DNA of 15,858 nt. Source: IMCC26077 sp964490435 (GTDB lineage: Bacteria > Actinomycetota > Actinomycetes > Nanopelagicales > Nanopelagicaceae). Positions within the stretch are counted from its first letter, which is position 1. Each line of letters begins with the position of its first letter. Under the pieces are notes generated by a model that saw nothing but the letters and a program-made list of their open reading frames with translations, made no database searches and was not told the DNA's origin. Positions 1 through 7,280 of this stretch are shown one piece after another. The stretch is taken from contig CAZBCF010000035.1 of NCBI GenBank assembly GCA_964490435.1, positions 1 to 15,858 of the forward strand, in the 5' to 3' direction. The position numbers and the translations under genes were made by a program.

Positions 1-49
1 AAAGCGTGTAAGGGGAAACCCTTCAAGAGTTCAAATCTCTTATCCTCCG
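1..49 (+). tRNA. tRNA-Ser, 3' part only (cut by the window edge)
   Basis: This is the 3' half of a class II tRNA. The long variable arm forms a perfect 5-bp stem (10-14 with 19-23) closed by a GAAA loop. The T arm is 25-29 paired with 37-41 around a TTCAAAT loop, and the acceptor 3' strand is ATCCTCC at 42-48 with discriminator G at 49. The opening AAA fits the last anticodon base plus two loop bases, so the anticodon would end in A (GGA, UGA or CGA), but the first two bases lie outside the window. Discriminator G and the long variable arm point to serine rather than leucine or tyrosine. The three bases after G49 are CGG, so CCA is not encoded. Confidence 0.9.
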
Positions 50-76
50 CGGAAAGTTCTCTACTATATAACTAGA

Positions 77-102
77 TATAAAAGCGTTACATCGAGAGAG
101 AG
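77..102 (+). promoter_or_regulatory. Possible -10 box and ribosome binding site of the KimA-like permease gene
   Basis: The 61-bp gap between the tRNA-Ser and the permease start holds an AT-rich stretch with a TATAAA at 77-82 that could be a -10 element. A purine run GAGAGAGAG at 94-102 lies 8 bp before the GTG at 111 and is the best ribosome-binding candidate. No convincing -35 is visible. The gap is too short for a c-di-AMP (ydaO) riboswitch, the element that precedes kimA in Bacillus. Read-through from the tRNA gene is an alternative source of transcript. Confidence 0.3.
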
Positions 103-110
103 CGGTATCC

Positions 111-2447
111 GTGGCAACTGCTTGGCGAGATGACGCTCCCAAGCCATCGGTTATGGCCGAGCATGTACACCCCAAGGATCCGCTCCTTTACACCATCAAG
201 CGAAAGCTCCTCGGCGCTCCACTTAATCGCCACACCTTAAGCCACCAACGACTATCCAAGCGTTATGGGCTAGGCATCCTCTCTTCAGACTGCATCTCCT
301 CTTCTGCGTATGGCAGCGAACAGATTCTGATTGCGCTCTTGCCTGTCTTCGGACTTGCAGCATTCTCGCTACTCATGCCCATGACAGCAGTTGTGCTCGT
401 GATTCTTCTGATCGTCACGCTCTCTTATCACAACGTCATCTCGGTCTACTCGAAGACGGGTGGTGCGTACTTCGTATCAAGGCGTAATTTCGGACCAGTA
501 GTCGCACAAGTTGCTGCCGTTGCCCTAATTCTTGATTACGTTGTGACGTTAGCAATCCAATCGGCTGCAGGCGTTGCAGCGATTGTTTCAACCTTTCCAG
601 AATTATCACCATGGAAAGTCGAGATGACGTTAGCGGTCATAGTGTTATTGACGTATGGAAACTTACGTGGTGTTAAAGAAGCTGGAAAAGCCTTTGCACT
701 GCCTACCTATTTTTTCGTTGGCTCGATGGCAATTGTGTTCGCAGTCGGTATCTACCGCGACATCATGGGAACACTGCCTACCCTGCCCACAAACGTCGAT
801 GGTGCAGTGCCATTCGGTTCTGAACAAGGACTTCTCACTTTCGCCGCGATCTTCACACTCTTACGCGCCTTCGCAAATGGTGGCTCTTCACTCACCGGCT
901 TAGAGGCAATTTCCGATGGTGTGATGCTCTTCAAGACACCAGAACACGTCAATGCCCGCCGCACCTTGATCATCATGAGTTCCATCTTGGGTTCACTTGT
1001 TCTGGGTGTCTCATGGTTTGCCCACCGCATCTATGCACTGCCTTACGAAAGCGGTACTCCCACAGTTATCTCGCAGATTGCTCGAACAGTGCTTGGTGAT
1101 GGCGCGATTGGAAATATCTTCTTCATCTTGGTGCAAGCAGCAACGATGCTCATTCTCTTTGCCGGTGCAAATACCACCTTCTCGGCATTCCCGATCCTCG
1201 TCAATTTCGTGGCATCAGACGGGTTCTTACCGCGATGGTTAGCCAAACGAGGCCACCGACTCAATTTCTCTAATGGAATCTTGGTTTTAGTCTTCTTCGC
1301 CTCCATTTTGGTAATCGTCACTAGATCATCGGTAGAGCATTTGGTTGCTTATTACGCAATCGGTGTCTTCACCGCATTCACACTCACCGGTCTCGGGATG
1401 GCAAAACACACTCACACGCACCGTGGTGAGAGATGGAAATTACGTTTTGGCATTCATCTACTCTCGGGCTCAATCTCACTAATAGTCGTCATCGTCTTTG
1501 CCATCGTTAAATTCACAGCCGGAGCTTGGGTCATCGTCCTCGTTGGCCCCATCATGGTCCTTGGTTTGATTAGATTAAACAAGCGCTATCAAGCAGAAAA
1601 CAGCGTTTTAGATATCACGCCGCAGCGTGGAAAGAGCGCAAACATCACTCGTCACGATGTAGCGGTCTTGATTGATAACGTCGATCTTGCAACTATTGGG
1701 GCAATTCGATATGCCCGAAGCCTCAAGCCCCGAAAGTTGAGTGCAGTTCACTTTGTCATCGATGATCGTAAAGCCGACGAAATCCGGGAAGCATGGGATA
1801 AATACAGTGCTTTCGATGGAATCTCACTCGAATTCATCGACTGCCCAGATCGTCGTCTTGCAAATGCCGCAATCGAATATTCGCTACGCGAAACTGAAGC
1901 GCCCGATGTTGAGTTGACTCTGCTATTACCACGTCGCTCATACTCAAAATACCTTGGCCGATTGCTCCACGACCAGACCGCTGAAAGTATTGCAAGTGCA
2001 ATCGCACAATTAGATCGAGTAGTTGCAACAATCGTTCCATTTGATGTCGAGAAGATTCTTGATGGAAAAGTTAAGTTGGTGCCAACAACCGAAGTTGGAG
2101 TTTCTGCGACTTCAGATCCCGTATCGGCAAAACCACAATTCGAATCGCCCGTATACGAACCGGTTGGTCATCATGCAAAGAGTGCGACAAAGATCGGTGC
2201 AATCCAGTGGCGTAAGCGAGCAGAAGTGGTCGGCCGAGTTACTGGCATTCGAGTAGCGCCGAAAAACTCATCGCCTCTGGTCGAGATCGAGATTTGGGAT
2301 GAAACTGGTGGAGTTCGATTACAGTTCATCGGCCGCCGCCAAATCGCAGGGCTAGAGGTCGGATCAACACTTCGCGCTGAAGGTATGGTCGGCGAAGAAG
2401 ATGGAAAATTGACGATACTAAATCCATCGTACGAAATTATTATCTAG
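111..2447 (+). CDS. KimA-like APC-superfamily permease with USP-like and C-terminal OB-fold domains
   Basis: This is a predicted inner-membrane transporter, probably a proton-coupled potassium or amino-acid importer. The N-terminal part (about residues 25-500) is strongly hydrophobic with about 12 membrane segments. Its start resembles Bacillus KimA as I recall it: KRKLLGAPL, then LSSDCISSSAYGSEQIL and SKTGGAYFVSRRNFG. Residues about 514-643 form a cytoplasmic USP-like alpha/beta domain (RHDVAVLIDNVD to ATIVPFDV). After a linker, residues about 699-778 form a small beta-rich OB-fold-like domain (VVGRVTGIRV, FIGRRQIAGLEVGS, ILNPSYEI) of the kind that actinobacteria usually encode as a separate short protein. 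The 778-aa length exceeds KimA (about 600 aa) because of this extra domain. The start is GTG at 111 with a GAGAG run before it; ATG at 153 (residue 15) is an alternative. Known: KimA is a K+/H+ symporter inhibited by c-di-AMP. The substrate here is inferred. Confidence 0.85.
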   Translation: MATAWRDDAPKPSVMAEHVHPKDPLLYTIKRKLLGAPLNRHTLSHQRLSKRYGLGILSSDCISSSAYGSEQILIALLPVFGLAAFSLLMPMTAVVLVILLIVTLSYHNVISVYSKTGGAYFVSRRNFGPVVAQVAAVALILDYVVTLAIQSAAGVAAIVSTFPELSPWKVEMTLAVIVLLTYGNLRGVKEAGKAFALPTYFFVGSMAIVFAVGIYRDIMGTLPTLPTNVDGAVPFGSEQGLLTFAAIFTLLRAFANGGSSLTGLEAISDGVMLFKTPEHVNARRTLIIMSSILGSLVLGVSWFAHRIYALPYESGTPTVISQIARTVLGDGAIGNIFFILVQAATMLILFAGANTTFSAFPILVNFVASDGFLPRWLAKRGHRLNFSNGILVLVFFASILVIVTRSSVEHLVAYYAIGVFTAFTLTGLGMAKHTHTHRGERWKLRFGIHLLSGSISLIVVIVFAIVKFTAGAWVIVLVGPIMVLGLIRLNKRYQAENSVLDITPQRGKSANITRHDVAVLIDNVDLATIGAIRYARSLKPRKLSAVHFVIDDRKADEIREAWDKYSAFDGISLEFIDCPDRRLANAAIEYSLRETEAPDVELTLLLPRRSYSKYLGRLLHDQTAESIASAIAQLDRVVATIVPFDVEKILDGKVKLVPTTEVGVSATSDPVSAKPQFESPVYEPVGHHAKSATKIGAIQWRKRAEVVGRVTGIRVAPKNSSPLVEIEIWDETGGVRLQFIGRRQIAGLEVGSTLRAEGMVGEEDGKLTILNPSYEIII

Positions 2448-2461
2448 CATCTACGTAAGAC

Positions 2462-2551
2462 TGGCGGTGGCGGTGGGATTTGAACCCACGGTGGAGTTTC
2501 CCCCACACACGCTTTCGAGGCGTGCTCTTTAGGCCGCTCAGACACGCCACC
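2462..2551 (-). tRNA. tRNA-Ser(CGA)
   Basis: This is a complete class II tRNA on the minus strand. The acceptor stem is GGTGGCG paired with CGCCACC (plus-strand 2545-2551 and 2466-2472). The anticodon loop is CTCGAAA with anticodon CGA at 2515-2517, reading UCG. The variable arm is a 6-bp stem with one G-U pair and a GAAA loop, and the T arm is GTGGG-TTCAAAT-CCCAC (2473-2489). The discriminator is G at 2465. CCA is encoded at 2464-2462. The gene lies 28 bp downstream of tadA on the same strand and ends 14 bp from the stop of the convergent permease gene. Confidence 0.97.
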
Positions 2552-2558
2552 GCCGCTA

Positions 2559-2564
2559 AAGATA
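2559..2564 (-). promoter_or_regulatory. Possible -10 box of tRNA-Ser(CGA)
   Basis: On the minus strand TATCTT matches the TAnnnT pattern of actinobacterial -10 elements and lies 7 bp upstream of the mature tRNA 5' end. The -35 region is not convincing, so co-transcription with tadA is equally possible. Confidence 0.3.
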
Positions 2565-2579
2565 CCTTATTCAAATCAC

Positions 2580-3050
2580 TTAGCGAGATTGGGCAAAAAA
2601 TTCCTTTAATAACGCGCTGGAACGCTCCGCCAAAACGCCTGAGATCACTTCAACTTTTGTTAACGCGCGTGGGTCGCGCACGATATCGATTACAGAGCCC
2701 ACTGCACCGGCTTTCTCATCCCATGCGCCAAAGACTAAACGTGCGATGCGCGATTGCATGATGGCACCAGCGCACATCGCACATGGTTCAAGTGTGACCA
2801 CGAGTGTGCACCCATCTAAACGCCAGTTTCGCAAAGTAGTGCCAGCCTCGCGTATTGCCACAACCTCAGCGTGTGCAGTCGGATCGTTTCCTAACTCTCG
2901 CTTATTAACACCCGTTGCGATGACTTTGCCATGTGGGTCAAGGATTACCGCACCTACCGGTACATCGCCATGTTCACGCCATGCTCGCTCAGCGGCGGCG
3001 AGCGCTATCTCCATGCTCGCTGCGATAGGCTCTTCGTTATGAAGACTCAT
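2580..3050 (-). CDS. tadA: tRNA-specific adenosine-34 deaminase TadA
   Basis: TadA converts adenosine to inosine at the wobble position of tRNA-Arg(ACG), which lets one tRNA read CGU, CGC and CGA. The cytidine-deaminase fold is clear. With the start used here, H60 and E62 (TAHAEVVAI) and C90 and C93 (LEPCAMC) provide the zinc site and the proton-shuttling Glu, and DVPVGAVI precedes them as usual. Length is 156 aa, normal for the family. The start is uncertain: GTG at 3077, ATG at 3062, ATG at 3050 (chosen, with an AGAGG about 12 bp before it) and ATG at 3014 are all in frame. Family proteins begin close to the 3014 or 3050 positions. With the 3050 start the gene overlaps the divergent upp start by 12 bp. 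The tRNA-Ser(CGA) gene follows directly downstream. Function confident, start not. Confidence 0.93.
   Translation of the reverse strand: MSLHNEEPIAASMEIALAAAERAWREHGDVPVGAVILDPHGKVIATGVNKRELGNDPTAHAEVVAIREAGTTLRNWRLDGCTLVVTLEPCAMCAGAIMQSRIARLVFGAWDEKAGAVGSVIDIVRDPRALTKVEVISGVLAERSSALLKEFFAQSR
3026..3031 (+). promoter_or_regulatory. Possible leaderless -10 box of upp
   Basis: TAGGCT (TAnnnT) is followed by 7 bases and then the upp ATG at 3039. This spacing would place the transcription start on the A of the start codon, giving a leaderless mRNA. There is no Shine-Dalgarno-like sequence before this ATG. The box lies inside, or right at the start of, the divergent tadA coding region. No clear -35 is seen. 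Confidence 0.4.
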
Positions 3051-3671
3051 GTGGCTAATCATCCTCTCATCACCCACAAATTAACACTTCTTCGTGATAA
3101 AAGAACTGACTCACCTACATTTCGTCACCTCACGGAAGAGCTCGTGATGCTCTTAGCCTACGAAGCAACACGTGAGATTCGTACCGAGCAGATCTCTATC
3201 GAAACTCCAGTTGCCCCAATGACTGGGGCACACTTATCAAAACCGCGTCCAATAGTCGTGCCAATCCTTCGTGCAGGCCTTGGCATGCTCGAGGGAATGA
3301 CCCGACTGATTCCCTCGGCTGAGGTCGGTTTCCTTGGAATGGTGCGCGATGAAAAGACCTTGCAAGCGTCTACTTATGCAAATCGACTACCTGAAGATCT
3401 CTCGGGTCGCCAGTGTTACATCCTCGATCCAATGCTTGCTACTGGCGGCACTTTGATTTCTGCTACTCACTATCTTCTCGAACGTGGTGCTACAGATATC
3501 ACCATTATCTGTATCCTCGCCGCTCCTGAAGGAGTCGCTGCACTCGAGAAATCCCTTGCCGACGCTCCGGTCACAGTTGTCATGGGCGCGCTCGATCAAA
3601 AACTCAATGAGCACGGCTACATCGTTCCCGGACTTGGCGATGCCGGAGACCGCTTATACGGGACCGTCTAA
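3039..3671 (+). CDS. upp: Uracil phosphoribosyltransferase
   Basis: This enzyme joins uracil and PRPP to make UMP and pyrophosphate, the salvage route for free uracil in the cytosol. The 210-aa protein is the usual family length and begins MKTHVANHPLITHKL, matching the conserved N-terminus, so ATG 3039 is preferred over an in-frame GTG at 2931 that would run far into tadA. The PRPP-binding loop is DPMLATGGT at residues 130-138. PILRAGLGML and the C-terminal GLGDAGDR stretch (uracil binding) are present. The gene is divergent from tadA, a pairing also found in other actinobacteria. There is no Shine-Dalgarno, and a -10-like box sits where a leaderless start would need it. Identification is firm. 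Confidence 0.97.
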   Translation: MKTHVANHPLITHKLTLLRDKRTDSPTFRHLTEELVMLLAYEATREIRTEQISIETPVAPMTGAHLSKPRPIVVPILRAGLGMLEGMTRLIPSAEVGFLGMVRDEKTLQASTYANRLPEDLSGRQCYILDPMLATGGTLISATHYLLERGATDITIICILAAPEGVAALEKSLADAPVTVVMGALDQKLNEHGYIVPGLGDAGDRLYGTV

Positions 3672-3721
3672 CTCTGCACGAGCAGGTTGTTAGCCGACCG
3701 ATTTTCCGCAAAGATGGCGTC

Positions 3722-4489
3722 ATGCGCGTAGTCAGTATTTTGAGCCTAAAAGGTGGAGTCGGAAAAACATCGGTGCTCCTTGGTTTTGCCGGTGCCGCAA
3801 CAGTTCGAGGTCTGGCAACTCTTGTCATCGATCTTGACCCGCAAGGAAACGCCACATCAATCCTTGCCGCCAAAAACCCAAGTTCGACTGCCGCTGAGGT
3901 GTTGGCCAACCCCACTATCAACACCTTACATAACAGTCTTACCGAATGTGCCTGGGAAATTGCGCCAGGCGAGGTAGACGTCGTCGCATCGAGTCCGCAT
4001 CTCATCCAACATGACGCATTCAAATCCGCTGCTGCATTTAAACCGCGGCTTGCGCGCGCACTTGAGAAACTCCAAGGTTATGACTTAGTACTCATTGATT
4101 GCCCACCATCACTTGGCACGCTCACCAGAGAAGCGCTCGCGGCAAGTGATCTAGCAGTAGTCGTGGCAACTCCGACATTCTTTGGCTTACAAGGTGCAGA
4201 GCGCGCTGCCGAGGAGATTGAAGAGATTCGAAATTCACATAACAAGAAATTAAAACTTGCCGGTATCTTGCCAAACCGAGTAAAGAGCGTCGCAGAAGAG
4301 CATGATTACCGGATTCGGGAGATGGGGCGAATCTTTGGAAAGCAGATTATGAAACCCGCCATTCCAGATCGAATTGCCTTCCAACAAGCAGAGAGCTTTG
4401 GTAAGCCGATTCAGGCTGTTGGTACTGCTGGCTCACGTGAAGTAAGTGCAATCTTTGATAAGCACTTAAGTACGTTACTGCGCGGCTAA
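3722..4489 (+). CDS. Stand-alone ParA/MinD-type P-loop ATPase
   Basis: This is a deviant-Walker-A ATPase that probably dimerises on ATP and binds nucleoid DNA or a membrane surface to position a cargo. The signature KGGVGKT is at residues 10-16 with both lysines. The Walker A' segment VIDLDPQGNAT is at about 35-45, and Walker B LIDCPP at 124-129. Length is 255 aa, typical of the short chromosomal or orphan ParA proteins. No parB-like gene or parS-like inverted repeat is visible beside it, so it is probably not the chromosome-partition ParA, which normally sits next to parB near the origin. It lies 50 bp after upp on the same strand and ends tail to tail with the aminotransferase, the two stops sharing CTAA. 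The cargo is unknown. There is no good Shine-Dalgarno before ATG 3722. Confidence 0.88.
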   Translation: MRVVSILSLKGGVGKTSVLLGFAGAATVRGLATLVIDLDPQGNATSILAAKNPSSTAAEVLANPTINTLHNSLTECAWEIAPGEVDVVASSPHLIQHDAFKSAAAFKPRLARALEKLQGYDLVLIDCPPSLGTLTREALAASDLAVVVATPTFFGLQGAERAAEEIEEIRNSHNKKLKLAGILPNRVKSVAEEHDYRIREMGRIFGKQIMKPAIPDRIAFQQAESFGKPIQAVGTAGSREVSAIFDKHLSTLLRG

Positions 4490-5847
4490 GCGCCGGTGTA
4501 ATACTTTCCAATCGCACCAAGAGCCTTATCCATAATCGCGAATCCTTCTTTGAGCTCTGTTTCGCTAATCGTGCAGGGTGGGACAATATGAGTTCTGTTG
4601 AAATGAACGAATGGCCATAACCCATCTTTCTTGCACGCGGCTGCAAACTCATTCATCGCCGGACTTGAACCGCCATACGGTGCCAGTGGTTCGCGGGTCG
4701 CGCGATCAGTGACGAGATCGACGCCCCAGAAGACGCCTTTACCGCGAATATCGCCGATTACCTTATGTTTTGCCGCTAAATCATGGAGCGCTGGCCCAAT
4801 TAGCCGCTCGCCAATTTCCGCGGCATACTCGATGATCCCCTCTTCTTCCATGAGATCTATTGCAGCAACTGCTGCCGCACACGCTAACGGATGACCCATG
4901 TAAGTAAGTCCACCGGGGAATACCCGTTCGTCAAAGGTCTTAGCAATCTCATCGCTTATGATCACACCGCCAAGTGGGACGTAACCTGAATTGACACCTT
5001 TCGCGAAGACAATCAAATCTGGTTTCGCACTTGAATGTTGGTAGGCAAACCATTTTCCAGCGCGAGCGAATCCAGCCATCACTTCATCTGCAATCCAGAT
5101 GATTCCGTATTTATCACAGAGCGCTCGTACTCCCTCTAAGTAACCCTTCGGTGGCACCAAGATGCCGTTTGTACCAACGATTGACTCGATGATGATTGCT
5201 GCAATTGTCTTCGGTCCCTCAAGAATAATCAGGTTCTCAAGGTGCTCAAGTGCGCGCTTGCACTCTTCCTCTTCAGTATTTGCCCAGAACGCAGAGCGAT
5301 AAAGATACGGTCCAAAGAAGTGAATATGCCCATATGCAAACTCATTCGGCCAACGTCGTGGGTCGCCAGTAGCAGCAATCGCGGCTGCAGTGTTGCCGTG
5401 ATACGAGCGATAATGTGAGAGAACTTTGTGTCGATTAGTGTGAATGCGCGCCATCCGAATCGCATTCTCTACCGCATCAGCGCCACCATTTGTGAAGAAA
5501 ACTTTGTTGTGAAAACTCTCGGCGTGCGAAGAGATCTTCTGAGCCGCGATACTTCGAATATCATTTGCATGCTGCGGTGCAGTTGTTGCAAGAATATCCG
5601 CCTGTTTCTTGATAGATTCGATAATGCGTGGATGTTGGTGACCTACGTTGGTAAAAACCAATTGACTTGAGAAATCTAGGTATCTCTTGCCGTCAAAGTC
5701 CCAGAAATAGGAACCTTTACCGCCAGCTACTGGCAGGGGAGAGATCGCGCCTTGCGCCGACCACGAGTGGAAGACGTGAGCCCTATCCAGGGCGGAAACC
5801 TGCGCCCCATCGAGCCCGTGAGGCTTATCACTGGCCTGCGAATTCAT
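4486..5847 (-). CDS. Class III PLP-dependent aminotransferase (omega-amino acid / taurine type)
   Basis: This is a cytosolic pyridoxal-phosphate enzyme that moves an amino group from an omega-amino compound to pyruvate or 2-oxoglutarate. The PLP-binding lysine is K283 in FAKGVNSGYVPLGG, and the Asp that contacts the pyridine nitrogen is D254 in IADEVMAGFARAG. The phosphate-cup region FTNGGADAVENAIRMAR and the SYHGNT segment are intact. Length is 453 aa, standard for class III. The N-terminal stretch (HVFHSWSAQG, YFWDFDGKRYLDFSSQLV) resembles proteins annotated as taurine- or beta-alanine-type aminotransferases, but substrate cannot be read from sequence. The start at 5847 has a strong Shine-Dalgarno (GAGGGGG, plus-strand 5852-5858). 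The gene is divergent from the malic enzyme with 49 bp between them, so control may be shared. Biotin-pathway BioA and ornithine-type members are less likely alternatives. Confidence 0.9.
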   Translation of the reverse strand: MNSQASDKPHGLDGAQVSALDRAHVFHSWSAQGAISPLPVAGGKGSYFWDFDGKRYLDFSSQLVFTNVGHQHPRIIESIKKQADILATTAPQHANDIRSIAAQKISSHAESFHNKVFFTNGGADAVENAIRMARIHTNRHKVLSHYRSYHGNTAAAIAATGDPRRWPNEFAYGHIHFFGPYLYRSAFWANTEEEECKRALEHLENLIILEGPKTIAAIIIESIVGTNGILVPPKGYLEGVRALCDKYGIIWIADEVMAGFARAGKWFAYQHSSAKPDLIVFAKGVNSGYVPLGGVIISDEIAKTFDERVFPGGLTYMGHPLACAAAVAAIDLMEEEGIIEYAAEIGERLIGPALHDLAAKHKVIGDIRGKGVFWGVDLVTDRATREPLAPYGGSSPAMNEFAAACKKDGLWPFVHFNRTHIVPPCTISETELKEGFAIMDKALGAIGKYYTGA

Positions 5848-5896
5848 AAATCCCCCTCGTAGTCGTACCCTGAATATCCAACATTAGGAGATTTTT
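5848..5896. promoter_or_regulatory. Shared 49-bp intergenic region with two opposed ribosome binding sites
   Basis: This gap separates the divergent aminotransferase and malic enzyme genes. It holds GAGGGGG on the minus strand (5858-5852), 4 bp before the aminotransferase ATG, and AGGAG on the plus strand (5886-5890), 6 bp before the malic enzyme ATG. Both promoters must lie within or just outside this stretch. Candidate -10 boxes are TACCCT (plus) and TAATGT (minus), neither with a clear -35. Confidence 0.6.
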
Positions 5897-7276
5897 ATGG
5901 TTTCTACGAGCCCCGGCTATGGAATCACCATCCGCGTTGAAGGACCATCGGCGAACCAACCTGTCTCAGCGCTCACTGCAGTCCTTAATTCACAAGGGGC
6001 ATCACTTACCGCCCTCGATATCGTCGAATCATCATTCGACCGCGTTGTAGTGGATATCACGTGTGACACTATCGATGCCGATCATGCAGATCGAGTCGCG
6101 AAGGCAATCTCAGAGGTTCCAGAACTTAAGGTGCGCAAAGTAAGTGATCGAACCTTTCTCATTCATCTTGGTGGCAAGATTGAAGTACAGAGCAAAGTAC
6201 AGATAAAGACTCGCGACGATCTATCTCGGGCATACACCCCTGGTGTCGCCCGCGTCTGTCAAGCAATCGCCACCGATCCAACTGATGCTAGACGTCTGAC
6301 CATAAAGCGAAACACAGTTGCTGTAGTTACCGACGGCTCTGCGGTTTTAGGTTTAGGCAATATTGGGCCAGCAGCTGCAATGCCAGTGATGGAAGGTAAA
6401 GCCGCCCTCTTTAAGAGATTTGCAAACATCGATGCATGGCCAGTTTGTCTAGATACGCAAGATGTCGATGAGATTGTTCGCACCGTTCAAATCATCGCAC
6501 CCGTATATGGGGGCATCAATCTCGAGGACATTTCAGCGCCACGTTGTTTCGAAGTGGAACGCCGACTTCGTGAGATTTTAGATATCCCAGTCTTCCATGA
6601 CGATCAACATGGAACTGCGATTGTGGTTACGGCTGCACTAAAGAACGCGCTTAAATTGGTGAAGAAAAACATCTCAGAAGTAAGAATTGTCCTCAACGGA
6701 GTAGGCGCTGCCGGAACCGCAGTCGCGCAACTTCTTTATCATGCCGGTGCTCGACATATGATCGGATTTGATATCGACGGTGTCATACATAAATCTTCAC
6801 CAAAGAGTGATGAAATGCGTTCTTGGTTCATTGAGATAAGTAATCAGAATAATTTCACTGGCACATTAAGCGAAGCACTGGTTGGTGCTGATGTCTTCAT
6901 TGGTGTCAGCGTTCCTAAAGTATTGAATGAGAAGGATGTTCAAAATATGGCGGAAGACGCGATTGTTTTCGCACTCGCCAATCCTGATCCTGAGATCGAC
7001 CCAGAGATTGCACGGCGCCATGCAAAGGTGGTAGCAACTGGCCGCAGCGATCAGCCAAATCAAATTAATAACGTACTTGCCTTCCCTGGCGTCTTCCGTG
7101 GCTTATTAGATATTGGAGCAACTAAAATCACTGATGATGCTCTTGTGGCTGCAGCCGACGCAATTGCCAATTGCGTTGGTCCGGCACAATTGAATGAGAG
7201 TTTCATCATTCCAAGTGTCTTTGACCCCGCGGTCACTCCTGCTGTTGCTGCTGCTATCAAGGCAACCTGTCGGTAA
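5897..7276 (+). CDS. Malic enzyme, NAD(P)-dependent, with N-terminal ACT-like domain
   Basis: The enzyme oxidatively decarboxylates malate to pyruvate and CO2 while reducing NAD or NADP, linking the TCA cycle to pyruvate supply. Catalytic residues visible are Y113 (SRAYTPGVA), K168 (MEGKAALFK) and the metal ligands E210, D211 (NLEDISAP) and D236 (FHDDQHGTA). The dinucleotide-binding GVGAAG is at 268-273. VTDGSAVLGLGNIG is also conserved. Residues about 8-95 form an extra ACT-like regulatory domain, which makes this 459 aa rather than the about 400 aa of the shortest bacterial forms; ACT domains bind amino acids or similar small ligands. Cofactor preference is not decided. ATG 5897 has AGGAG 6 bp upstream. 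It is the first gene of a likely operon with manA (4-bp gap) and dedA (overlap). Confidence 0.95.
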   Translation: MVSTSPGYGITIRVEGPSANQPVSALTAVLNSQGASLTALDIVESSFDRVVVDITCDTIDADHADRVAKAISEVPELKVRKVSDRTFLIHLGGKIEVQSKVQIKTRDDLSRAYTPGVARVCQAIATDPTDARRLTIKRNTVAVVTDGSAVLGLGNIGPAAAMPVMEGKAALFKRFANIDAWPVCLDTQDVDEIVRTVQIIAPVYGGINLEDISAPRCFEVERRLREILDIPVFHDDQHGTAIVVTAALKNALKLVKKNISEVRIVLNGVGAAGTAVAQLLYHAGARHMIGFDIDGVIHKSSPKSDEMRSWFIEISNQNNFTGTLSEALVGADVFIGVSVPKVLNEKDVQNMAEDAIVFALANPDPEIDPEIARRHAKVVATGRSDQPNQINNVLAFPGVFRGLLDIGATKITDDALVAAADAIANCVGPAQLNESFIIPSVFDPAVTPAVAAAIKATCR

Positions 7277-7280
7277 ACTC

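Noticed and set aside
50..110. Possible c-di-AMP riboswitch before the KimA-like gene
   Set aside because: The gap is only 61 bp, too short for the ydaO aptamer, and no matching stems are seen.
2931..3038. 36-codon upstream extension of upp from a GTG at 2931
   Set aside because: It overlaps most of tadA, and family proteins begin at the MKTHV position.
3672..3721. Possible terminator between upp and the ParA gene
   Set aside because: No stable inverted repeat followed by a T run is visible.
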